A DNA stretch of 64,000 bases from assembly GCA_943788515.1 (NCBI GenBank), contig CALSQM010000002.1, positions 62,001 through 126,000 of the forward strand, written 5' to 3'. Below, in pieces: positions 56,566-64,000 of this stretch; within the stretch, counting starts at the first letter, position 1; each line of letters begins with the position of its first letter. The DNA is from an uncultured SAR86 cluster bacterium (lineage in GTDB: Bacteria > Pseudomonadota > Gammaproteobacteria > Magnimaribacterales > D2472). Both the position numbers and the translations under genes were made by a program. The notes under the pieces were generated by a model that did not search any database, had not been told where the DNA came from, and worked only from the letters and a program-made list of their open reading frames with translations.

Positions 56566-57357
56566 ATGAAAACAATCTTTAACAAAATTATATTAATGAT
56601 TCTTATATCATCCATACCAAATTTAAGCGCTCATGATCTTCAGAGCGCAGTAAACAGTGAAGATAGAGATCCAAAAAATGCCGCGAGAGACTCCTCAAGA
56701 CATCCTATGGAAACACTCAGTTTTTTTGAAATAAAGTCTGATATGACAATCATCGAATTATCTCCAGGCGGCGGCTGGTATACAGAGATACTAGCTAATT
56801 TTTTACATGAACCTGGCAACCTTATAGCTGCTCATTTCGATCCTAATTCAGAAAGAGCCTACTTCAAAAGAAGCAGGGCAAACTTTGAGAAAAAGATGAG
56901 TGCAAATTCTATGTTTGATAATGTTCAAATGTCAGCCATAAATTCAAACTTAGCAAAACCAAATAGCGTTGATGCAGTTTTAACTTTTCGAAATCTCCAT
57001 AATTGGCTAGGAGCAGAGATGGATTTAATTTTTTCTAATTCTTATAAGGCTTTAAAGCCTGGAGGTATATTTGGAGTTGTTGAGCATAGAGCCAAGCCTG
57101 GAACCTCTATGGATGTAATGAAAAAAAGCGGCTATGTAACAGAAGAGCACGCAATAGAGATTGCCAGGAAACATGGCTTTGAGCTCGTTGCTAAATCTGA
57201 AATTAATGCTAATCCAAAAGATACTAAAAATTATCCAGGGGGAGTTTGGACTTTGCCACCAAACCTTAGACTAAAAGATCTCGATAGAGAAAAGTATTTA
57301 GAGATAGGAGAGAGCGATAGAATGACACTTCTATTTAAAAAGCCATTAGAAAGCTAA
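56566..57357 (+). CDS. Exported class I SAM-dependent methyltransferase-like protein
   Basis: A 263-residue protein with an N-terminal signal peptide (MKTIFNKIILMILISSIPNLSAHD) and a methyltransferase core: DMTIIELSPGGGWYTEILANFL as SAM motif I and FGVVEHRAKPGT later. A methyltransferase fold with an export signal is unusual; similar annotated proteins are found in many proteobacteria with unknown role. AAAGGAG precedes the start. Confidence 0.83.
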   Translation: MKTIFNKIILMILISSIPNLSAHDLQSAVNSEDRDPKNAARDSSRHPMETLSFFEIKSDMTIIELSPGGGWYTEILANFLHEPGNLIAAHFDPNSERAYFKRSRANFEKKMSANSMFDNVQMSAINSNLAKPNSVDAVLTFRNLHNWLGAEMDLIFSNSYKALKPGGIFGVVEHRAKPGTSMDVMKKSGYVTEEHAIEIARKHGFELVAKSEINANPKDTKNYPGGVWTLPPNLRLKDLDREKYLEIGESDRMTLLFKKPLES

Positions 57358-57371
57358 GAGGCAGTTAATTA

Positions 57372-57824
57372 ATGCGAAATGAGCAGCAAGGAAGATGCCA
57401 GTGTGAAAAAATATCATACTCTTTTGAGCACTCTAAACTAATCTCGGCCCATCATTGTCATTGTCTAGATTGCCAAAGAGCAACAGGGTCAGGCAAGGCT
57501 ACAATAATGATTGTGCCTAAAAAACATGTCAGGCTTGATGGAGAGTTAAAATACTTCGAAGTAAAGGGATCTAGTGGTTCACACATTAGAAGAGGATTTT
57601 GCGAAAACTGCGGTTCTGGTATTTTAAGTTATGCCAAAGAAGTACCCCACATACTTTACATTAAAGCAGGGACTCTTGATGACTCAAGCTGGCTAAAAAT
57701 AGATTCAAATTTTTTTACTGACTCATCTCATGACTGGAATGAGCCATCGGAAGCTCCAAAGAGCTTTAAAAGAAATCCAACCGTGAGCTCAAACTTTATA
57801 ACTCTACTAAAGTCATTTAAATAG
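57372..57824 (+). CDS. GFA (CENP-V/GFA domain) family protein
   Basis: A 150-residue protein with GRCQCEKISY, HHCHCLDCQRATGS and FCENCGSGIL, the zinc ligands of the GFA fold. It is closer to the standard GFA pattern than the copy at 49250. It converges on the CoA-transferase gene with an eight-base overlap. Confidence 0.9.
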   Translation: MRNEQQGRCQCEKISYSFEHSKLISAHHCHCLDCQRATGSGKATIMIVPKKHVRLDGELKYFEVKGSSGSHIRRGFCENCGSGILSYAKEVPHILYIKAGTLDDSSWLKIDSNFFTDSSHDWNEPSEAPKSFKRNPTVSSNFITLLKSFK

Positions 57825-59025
57825 ATGTTACCTTCACATCTCCTGAGTCAATTAAATTGTTTACGGCATCTTTTGACCACCCAAGCTCTTCTAGAATAGC
57901 TCTGCTATGCTCGCCTAATAAGGGGCTAGCTTCAGCTTGAGAGGTTGATTTTCCTTCAAATAAAACAGGTGGTGTTGGTGCGGTTAGCTTGCCCATGGCC
58001 TCGGTAACATAAGTCTCAAGGGCCCCAATTGCTTTAATTTGTTCGCTGCTTTCAATATCGTCTCGCTTTACACATGGGGAGCAAGGCACATCAGCTGCTA
58101 TTAGAATTTCCATAGCTTTTTCAACGCCTATGTCTACACGAGGATTTTTTAAAACCTCTAGAACTTGGTCCATATTAGTCATTCGTGATGCTATTGACGC
58201 ATACAAGGGAGTTCCAAGTAATTCTGGGTAACCAACCATAGGAAGTAGCGCTTCCCAGTGACTGTCCAAAAGAGGAGCGACTGCAACGCCCCCATCCTTA
58301 TAATTAATCGTCTGAAAATAATCTGACCCAGGGGACATTTCAAATTTATCATCATCTTTTAATGTCCTATGCATCATTCCATCTGGCCACATAAATGCGA
58401 GGCATGCATGCAGCATTGATATATCAATATGCTGCCCTTCATTAGTAGCTACTCTTGCTAAAAGAGCAGCTGTTGCCGCCTGACTAACAGTGTAAGCAGT
58501 AACTTTATCGCATATAAATGTCCGAATAAAATCAAAGGAGTTCTCTTCAGATGACTGAAGATCTGTAAATCCAGCTAAACCTTGAATAACATGATCAAAT
58601 GCAGGCATGTCTGCCATTGGGCCTTCAGTTCCGAAACCACTCACAGCTACATAAATTAATTTTGGGTTTATTTTTCTAAGAACATCTGATCCGAGGCCAA
58701 TTCGATCCATAACCCCAGGCCGATAATTATGGAGTAGGACGTCAGCTCTTTCGATAAGTTTTTTGACAGCATCGACCCCCGCCTCTGATTTTAAATCTAT
58801 AGCTAGAGACCTTTTACCTCGATTACAGTTATGAAAGAATCCCGAGACTCCATTCTTTTGAGTACCAAGAGGGCGCATTTTGTCCCCCATCGCAGGCGGC
58901 TCAACCTTAATTACTTTTGCCCCTTGAGCTGCCATTGTCATTGCAGCAAGGGAGCAAGTAATCATATTAGATAATTCTATTACCTCTATTCCAGCCAATG
59001 GCTGACTTGCAGTTGGTTTAATCAT
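57817..59025 (-). CDS. Class III (CaiB/BaiF) CoA-transferase
   Basis: A 402-residue CoA-transferase with the family N-terminus GIEVIELSNMITCSLAAMTMAAQGAKVIKVEPP, the CoA-binding GDKMRPLG and NRGKRSLAIDLKSEAG, and the region DVLLHNYRPGVMDRIGLG containing the expected 'n.rpg...r.Gl'. The catalytic Asp is in MADMPAFDHVIQGLAG (DH). It transfers CoA between carboxylic acids; specificity is unknown. It is divergently transcribed from the SRPBCC gene. Confidence 0.92.
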   Translation of the reverse strand: MIKPTASQPLAGIEVIELSNMITCSLAAMTMAAQGAKVIKVEPPAMGDKMRPLGTQKNGVSGFFHNCNRGKRSLAIDLKSEAGVDAVKKLIERADVLLHNYRPGVMDRIGLGSDVLRKINPKLIYVAVSGFGTEGPMADMPAFDHVIQGLAGFTDLQSSEENSFDFIRTFICDKVTAYTVSQAATAALLARVATNEGQHIDISMLHACLAFMWPDGMMHRTLKDDDKFEMSPGSDYFQTINYKDGGVAVAPLLDSHWEALLPMVGYPELLGTPLYASIASRMTNMDQVLEVLKNPRVDIGVEKAMEILIAADVPCSPCVKRDDIESSEQIKAIGALETYVTEAMGKLTAPTPPVLFEGKSTSQAEASPLLGEHSRAILEELGWSKDAVNNLIDSGDVKVTSI

Positions 59026-59094
59026 TTCCCCGCCCCTTATTTATATCAAATAATAGTAGCATGATACTTATTCGAAAATGTTAAGATTGAATCC

Positions 59095-59478
59095 ATGAAA
59101 ACATTAAATGAAATAACTATTTTTGACTGTTCTGCAAATCATCTATGGTCGATCCTGTCTGACATATCACGCTGTGACTGGGTTCCAACAATTGAGAAGA
59201 TCACCCTAGAAGGCGACTGTAGGGTTTTTGAAATGGAAGGCATGGGTTCTGTAAAAGAGAAAATACTTTTATTAGATAATGAAAATATGAAACTACAATA
59301 CTCTGCAGTAGAAACAAGAACACCTCTTCAGCATCACCTAGCAACAATGCAAATTACTAGTGCCAGCGAAGAGACTTGCCAGCTTAATTGGACCACAGAG
59401 ATTGATCCAGAAATTTTTGCAGATGCTATCCACCAAGGAATGCTGATATCTATAGATGGAATAAAGAAAGTTATATAA
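59095..59478 (+). CDS. SRPBCC-family (polyketide cyclase/dehydrase-like) protein
   Basis: A 127-residue START-like protein: IFDCSANHLWSILSDISRCDWVPTIEKITLEG, then MGSVKEKILLLDNENMKLQYSAVET and a C-terminal helix AIHQGMLISIDGIKKVI. This is the layout of polyketide-cyclase/SRPBCC ligand-binding domains. The ligand is unknown. Its stop codon abuts the start of a small membrane gene. Confidence 0.83.
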   Translation: MKTLNEITIFDCSANHLWSILSDISRCDWVPTIEKITLEGDCRVFEMEGMGSVKEKILLLDNENMKLQYSAVETRTPLQHHLATMQITSASEETCQLNWTTEIDPEIFADAIHQGMLISIDGIKKVI

Positions 59479-59649
59479 ATGGATTATTTTATATTAGCTT
59501 TAGCAATTTTATTTTTTGTTCATTTCATCGAATGCATTTTATATAGAAAACTTATTGCGCAGTCTCCTCGAGGAAAGATCTTTGGCTTTGCTATGACTAT
59601 GTTTTTAGGCGTTGTTTATTTAAGACGCCTTAAAAAACTAATTAACTAA
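59479..59649 (+). CDS. 56-residue two-helix membrane protein
   Basis: ATG directly follows the TAA of the preceding gene. The product MDYFILALAILFFVHFIECI... has two hydrophobic segments (about residues 3-22 and 37-48) around a basic loop (YRKLIAQSPRGK) and ends in RRLKKLIN. The layout resembles DUF1145-type small membrane proteins ('l...h..E'). It overlaps the end of the convergent helicase gene by eight bases. Confidence 0.6.
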   Translation: MDYFILALAILFFVHFIECILYRKLIAQSPRGKIFGFAMTMFLGVVYLRRLKKLIN

Positions 59650-60949
59650 AATTTTCAGAATGAAAATCTTTAATTGCGCCGTCTACAAGAGCGTCCTTGA
59701 CCTGTAATTCTTGAAATAAATTTAGTGAATTTAGAGTTTTACATCTGCTTAATGCGACATATGTTTGTCCTGTTGCAAAAGCCCCTTGACCTAAATCTAT
59801 TGAACAACTCTCAAGTGTTAATCCCTGTGCCTTATGGATAGTAACTGCCCATCCAAGTTTCAATGGGAACTGTTTAAAGGATGAAACGACCTCTTCCTCC
59901 ATCTCATCATTGTATTCATCATATACATATTTAATCTTATTCCATTCCTCTCTTTTTACTTTGAAGATTTCATCTCCAACTTGAACTCGAAGAAACTTTC
60001 TTTTCTTATCAGAACAATTAGTAACAACGCCGACAGTGCCATTCACCCACCTGCCTTCGCTATCGTTTTTTATAAACATAACCTTTGCATCTTTTTTAAT
60101 ACGCAAGGTTCTTGGAGCAGGTAAGTCATTTTCATTTATATCCCCATACTCTTCTGACTGAGCTGCAGTCGCTGGACCTTCAATCAAGTTAAGCATTTCC
60201 TCATTGATTTGTTCAGCCCTATACTTTCGCGTGGTAATAATCATAGAAGACTCATTGGTAAATTCTGGGTTATAACAGGCTCGATTAATGCTGTTTATAG
60301 AGTCTTCTAAATCATTTCCTAGTCTGATGTTATTTAATAAAGAATAAAACCCCTCATCCTCACTTTGTCTGAATGAGTAGGTAAGTTCAAAGAAGGCTGG
60401 GGACTCTATTTCTTTATAACTTTTAGAGCTAAAGAAATATACAGACTCATACTTTTCATCAATCATGTTTACTTCATGATCCTTAACAACTGGCGGGAGT
60501 TGAAATAGGTCTCCACAAGCAAGAACATGAATTCCACCAAATGGCTCTTCAGAGTTTCTATGAAGCTTGAGGCTTTCTGATATGGCATCAAGCATGGGAG
60601 CTCTGACCATAGAAATTTCATCGATAATTAACAACTCAAGTTTCTTTAAAAGCTTCTTAAACCGAGGGTCATTTGATTCTTGGATAACTGGAAAAGTATC
60701 AAAACCAATTCTAAAGGCCGAATTGATTGTGCTTCCACCAATATTTAATGCAGCAACACCAGTCGGAGCAACAACAATTTTTCTTAGGTTGCACTCATCA
60801 ACAACTCTTTCGATTAAAGTTGTTTTACCTGTCCCGGCAGCCCCTGTTAAATAAATAAACTGCTGGCTTTCAGATTCAAGCAATTCAATAACCTGATCAA
60901 GAGTTTGATCAAAAGAATTTTCATCATTTAATATTTTTTTCTTAGGCAT
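59642..60949 (-). CDS. PIF1-like/RecD-type DNA helicase
   Basis: A 435-residue superfamily 1 helicase. Motif I is TGAAGTGKTTLIERV, Ia VVAPTGVAALNIGGSTINSAF (PIF1-like), II IIDEISMV, III ACGDLFQLPPV, and the C-terminal UvrD_C_2-like part has GWAVTIHKAQGLTLESCSIDLG and QTYVALSRCKTL. PIF1 enzymes unwind DNA including G-quadruplex structures. Such stand-alone helicases are frequent in small marine genomes. It is divergently arranged with the flavin monooxygenase. Confidence 0.9.
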   Translation of the reverse strand: MPKKKILNDENSFDQTLDQVIELLESESQQFIYLTGAAGTGKTTLIERVVDECNLRKIVVAPTGVAALNIGGSTINSAFRIGFDTFPVIQESNDPRFKKLLKKLELLIIDEISMVRAPMLDAISESLKLHRNSEEPFGGIHVLACGDLFQLPPVVKDHEVNMIDEKYESVYFFSSKSYKEIESPAFFELTYSFRQSEDEGFYSLLNNIRLGNDLEDSINSINRACYNPEFTNESSMIITTRKYRAEQINEEMLNLIEGPATAAQSEEYGDINENDLPAPRTLRIKKDAKVMFIKNDSEGRWVNGTVGVVTNCSDKKRKFLRVQVGDEIFKVKREEWNKIKYVYDEYNDEMEEEVVSSFKQFPLKLGWAVTIHKAQGLTLESCSIDLGQGAFATGQTYVALSRCKTLNSLNLFQELQVKDALVDGAIKDFHSENFS

Positions 60950-61040
60950 TTATTACTTGGAGGGCGTTTAAATTTTATCTAAAGTTAGTATTATTTTTAT
61001 GGTAGATTATATGACAAAGACAAAAACAATTAATTAATAT

Positions 61041-62333
61041 ATGAAAAAAGTTGCCATTATCGGAGCTGGTCCATCTGGAATTACCGCAATTAAGAATTTT
61101 GCAGATCAGGGTTTTGAGGTAACGGCTTTCGAAAGATGCGAGGGAGTTGGTGGAAACTGGAGGTTCAATGACCCTTCAGGACACTCAAGTGTTTTTGAAA
61201 CCACGCATATAATAAGCTCTAAATATACTTCTTTTTATGAAGACTTTCCATTGCCCGAGTCCGCATCTGACTATCCATCACATAAAGAATTATTAAACTA
61301 TTTCAATGCGTATACAGATCATTTTGATATTAGAAAACTAATTAAATTTGGAACCGAAGTAACTAATTGTATAAAAATTGATGGAGATAGATGGAAGGTT
61401 GAGTGGAATAGCTTAGGTTCTGAGCAAAAAAATTTAGGCGAATATGATGCGCTTGTTGTTTGTAATGGCCATCATCATAAACCTAGATATCCTGATTATC
61501 CTGGAGAATTTACAGGGGAATTAATCCACTCTCATGAATTCAAATCAGCTAAACCATTTCTAGACAAGCGTGTTTTGGTTATTGGTGGCGGCAACTCTGC
61601 TTGTGATGTTGCAGTCGAGACAGCACGAGTATCTAAATCAACCTCTATTAGTTGGAGAAGAGGCTATTACCTTATTCCTAAGTTCATGTATGGCCTGCCA
61701 GTTGATATGTATGCATTAAAAAATAGGTGGATGCCGGCTTTTCTTAGAGAGCCATTTACAAAAATGATGTTAGAAATCTTCCAAGGAAAAAATGAAGATA
61801 TTGGGCTACAGAAACCAGCTCAAAATCTATTTGGAACTCACCCAACAGTAAACTCAGAACTTTACTATGCAGTAAGGCATGGCAAAGTTACTCCTCATGT
61901 TGAGATAGAAAGATATGAAGGCAACAAGGTAATATTTAAGGACGGTAAGAGTAATGAATTTGATGTCATCATTGCATGTACTGGTTTTAAAATTAAGCAT
62001 GACTTTTTTGATAAAAGCCTCATTAATTATGAAGAAGGTAAAGTGCCACTTCTGCATAGAATGATTCCAGCTGATATAAAGAATTTATACTTTATAGGTC
62101 TTTTTCAGCCTTTGGGTTGCATTTGGCCTGGAGCAGAGCTTCAATCTAAATTAGCCGCTCAACATCTCTGCGGCAATTGGACGCCAAAAAAATCATTCAA
62201 AGAACTAATAGAAAAAGAACTAGCTAATCCAGATGTAAAACAAATCGACACGCCAAGGCATACAATAACTGTTGACGATCATGCTTTTAGAGCTAGATTA
62301 AAGAAAGAAATAAATAGATCTATTCCTGCTTAA
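61041..62333 (+). CDS. Flavin-containing monooxygenase-like protein
   Basis: A 430-residue FAD/NADPH monooxygenase. FAD motif GAGPSGITAIKNF is at residues 8-20 with FERCEGVGGNWRF following; the FMO identifying motif is FTGELIHSHEF; the NADPH motif is GGGNSACDVAVE. ACTGFK lies near the C-terminal flavin region. FMOs oxidise N or S atoms in small molecules; in marine bacteria related enzymes act on trimethylamine or on organic sulphur, but the substrate here is undetermined. Confidence 0.9.
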   Translation: MKKVAIIGAGPSGITAIKNFADQGFEVTAFERCEGVGGNWRFNDPSGHSSVFETTHIISSKYTSFYEDFPLPESASDYPSHKELLNYFNAYTDHFDIRKLIKFGTEVTNCIKIDGDRWKVEWNSLGSEQKNLGEYDALVVCNGHHHKPRYPDYPGEFTGELIHSHEFKSAKPFLDKRVLVIGGGNSACDVAVETARVSKSTSISWRRGYYLIPKFMYGLPVDMYALKNRWMPAFLREPFTKMMLEIFQGKNEDIGLQKPAQNLFGTHPTVNSELYYAVRHGKVTPHVEIERYEGNKVIFKDGKSNEFDVIIACTGFKIKHDFFDKSLINYEEGKVPLLHRMIPADIKNLYFIGLFQPLGCIWPGAELQSKLAAQHLCGNWTPKKSFKELIEKELANPDVKQIDTPRHTITVDDHAFRARLKKEINRSIPA

Positions 62334-62337
62334 AAAA

Positions 62338-62973
62338 ATGGATCAGTGCATTGTTTGTGAAAGCAATCTTATTGAAAGTTTTCAAACGTCAGATAATAAA
62401 AAACATTGGAAGTGCCTGCGCTGTTTTGCTAAGTTCCTTGATAAAAAACATTATATAAACTCAGACATAGAAAAAGAAAGATACTTAGAGCACGAGAATA
62501 TAATAGAGGATGAGGGCTATAGAAATTTCTTATCAAGACTCTCTACTCCACTTAAAGATAAATTATTGCAAGGCTCCAAGGGGCTTGACTTTGGGTGTGG
62601 GCATGGGCCAGCTTTAGCTGATATTTTAATTAAAGATGGGTTTGATGTAGATCTATATGATCCTTTTTTCTTTCCAGATGAGGATGTTTTTTTAAAGCAA
62701 TATGACTTTATAACTTGTACAGAAACCGCAGAACATTTTTTTGAACCAGCAAAGGAGTTTAAGATTCTACATAGCCTACTTAAGAAAAATGGCTGGTTGG
62801 GAGTAATGACCAATACTCTTACTACAGATGATGCCTTCGATTCTTGGTATTACAGAAGAGACCCAACTCATGTATGTTTTTATTCAGAAGAGACTTTTAA
62901 AGTAATCGCGGAACAAAAAAATTGGTTATATGAGCCTATTTCAAAAGACATAGCTTTATTTCAAAAAAAATAA
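62338..62973 (+). CDS. Class I SAM methyltransferase with N-terminal zinc ribbon
   Basis: A 211-residue protein with a CxxC...CxxC ribbon (CIVCESN, WKCLRCFAK) and a methyltransferase domain: GLDFGCGHGPALADIL as motif I, DLYDPFF, and TCTETAEHFFEP in place of motif II/III. Such methyltransferases modify small molecules or sugars. It starts four bases after the monooxygenase stop codon, suggesting an operon and possibly a shared pathway. Confidence 0.83.
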   Translation: MDQCIVCESNLIESFQTSDNKKHWKCLRCFAKFLDKKHYINSDIEKERYLEHENIIEDEGYRNFLSRLSTPLKDKLLQGSKGLDFGCGHGPALADILIKDGFDVDLYDPFFFPDEDVFLKQYDFITCTETAEHFFEPAKEFKILHSLLKKNGWLGVMTNTLTTDDAFDSWYYRRDPTHVCFYSEETFKVIAEQKNWLYEPISKDIALFQKK

Positions 62974-63008
62974 TTTCTTTGGTCATTTCATTTATGGTAA
63001 CTTAAGTC

Positions 63009-64000
63009 ATGAATAAAATTTTATTACTTCTTTTATTAACAGCCATAACCATAGTTGGTTTTATTTATGGTCCCAAGGCTGTTCGACTTTACAATTTGGC
63101 AAATCTTTATGATGAAGAATCCATAGCCAGTAATTTTATTAATATCGATAAACTTTTTACAGTATCTGAGCCTATCCCATCATCAGAAAAACCCCATATA
63201 TTTAATAAAAAACCCTACAAACTTCCAGAAACTTATTTTTTTGAAGGAGAAGAAAGAAATTTCCAAGAGGATCTAGATCATTTTAAAACTGATGGACTTA
63301 TTGTTTTGCATAATGGAGACATGCTTTATGAGAATTACTGGAACGGTAACTCGGCTAGCTCAAAACATATAGCTTTCTCTGTTTCAAAGTCTTTTTTATC
63401 AGCACTCATTGGAATAGCAGTAGGCGATGGTTTAATAGACAGCATCGAAGATCCGGTAACCAAGTACATACCAGACTTTAATGGAACGGGTTATGAAGGA
63501 GTGCGCATTAAAGATATTCTTCAAATGTCATCAGGCGTTAAATTCAATGAAGATTATGCTGACCCAAAATCAGATATAAATATATTTGGTAGAGCTGTAG
63601 CTAGAGGCTCGTCTTTTAGAGATTTTTCAAAAACTTTAGAAAGAGAAAAAACTCCAGGAACTTACCATCACTATGTCAGCATCGATACTCAGGTTCTTGG
63701 CTTCTTGCTTGCAGAAGTAACAGGGGTATCCGTTCAAGATTATTTATATGAAAAGATATGGAACAAAATTGGAATGGAGCAGGGCGCCTATTACATAACA
63801 GACAACCTTGGAGTTGAAATGGCTTTAGGCGGATTAAATGCAACCCTAAGAGATTATGCTAAATTTGGTCAGCTATACCTCAATGATGGAAACTGGATGG
63901 GTGAACAGGTTGTACCAGCAGAGTGGGTAAAAGCCTCATACAATACAGATGGCCCTCATTTAAAACCAGGAGAGCATGATATGTCTTCTAGTCCATGGGG
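63009..64000 (+). CDS. Beta-lactamase-family serine hydrolase, truncated by the window end
   Basis: This open frame of 330 codons continues past the window. It has an N-terminal membrane segment (ILLLLLLTAITIVGFIY) and a class C beta-lactamase/D-alanyl-D-alanine-peptidase-type domain with SxxK as FSVSKSFLSA (Ser near residue 127). YHHYVSIDTQ may provide the YxN-like residue. ILQMSSGVKFNEDY is typical of the family. These proteins are usually esterases or peptidases rather than true beta-lactamases. Confidence 0.88.
   Translation, partial: MNKILLLLLLTAITIVGFIYGPKAVRLYNLANLYDEESIASNFINIDKLFTVSEPIPSSEKPHIFNKKPYKLPETYFFEGEERNFQEDLDHFKTDGLIVLHNGDMLYENYWNGNSASSKHIAFSVSKSFLSALIGIAVGDGLIDSIEDPVTKYIPDFNGTGYEGVRIKDILQMSSGVKFNEDYADPKSDINIFGRAVARGSSFRDFSKTLEREKTPGTYHHYVSIDTQVLGFLLAEVTGVSVQDYLYEKIWNKIGMEQGAYYITDNLGVEMALGGLNATLRDYAKFGQLYLNDGNWMGEQVVPAEWVKASYNTDGPHLKPGEHDMSSSPW

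Overview
The window is A+T-rich bacterial chromosome from a gammaproteobacterium. The order trkH, lipid A-type acyltransferase, glycyl-tRNA synthetase, plsC, gyrB-recF-dnaN-dnaA, rpmH-rnpA-yidC-mnmE, mnmG-rsmG-parA-parB, atpIBEFHAGDC, glmU, glmS is the origin-proximal neighbourhood known from Pseudomonas-like genomes. The low G+C, very short spacers and many tiny secreted or membrane proteins fit a streamlined marine lineage such as SAR86; that placement is inference.

1-26.7 kb is core genome. A parS palindrome lies in the 3' end of recF, and a consensus DnaA box lies between dnaA and rpmH. Five core genes between 5.0 and 12.3 kb (gyrB, recF, dnaN, rpmH, mnmE) each carry one surplus base that breaks the frame, always a G on the coding strand. 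Every other core gene is intact. A single homodimeric glycyl-tRNA synthetase sits where relatives have glyQ-glyS, and GyrB lacks the large gammaproteobacterial insert.

26.7-40.7 kb is the most interesting region. Downstream of glmS is an array of accessory units separated by copies of the last 18 bases of glmS (Ser-Val-Thr-Val-Glu-stop). Besides glmS itself, nine copies still encode exactly SVTVE-stop but use different synonymous codons; four or five more are degenerate. Most units have their own inverted repeats just inside the two flanking glmS-tail copies. The pattern fits successive integrations at the glmS 3' end, each incoming element bringing a replacement glmS tail and pushing the older tail downstream. 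Cargo includes a modification-dependent restriction-type HNH protein with a DpnI-like partner, a PD-(D/E)XK nuclease-like protein, lipoproteins, small membrane proteins, a zinc metallopeptidase, a drug/metabolite transporter of the SMR type, and a conserved non-coding segment of about 136 bp present twice. No complete integrase or transposase is visible; only a start-less recombinase-like remnant lies beside glmS.

40.7-52.7 kb holds a DEAD-box RNA helicase, a possibly leaderless 15-codon cysteine-rich ORF, a desaturase and a run of small secreted, lipoprotein and membrane genes, two with strong internal repeats.

52.7-64 kb returns to metabolic genes: dipeptidase, MAPEG protein, aldo/keto reductase, glyoxalase-like protein, methyltransferases, GFA proteins, class III CoA-transferase, a PIF1-like helicase, a flavin monooxygenase and a truncated beta-lactamase-family hydrolase. 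No tRNA, rRNA or CRISPR array was recognised.
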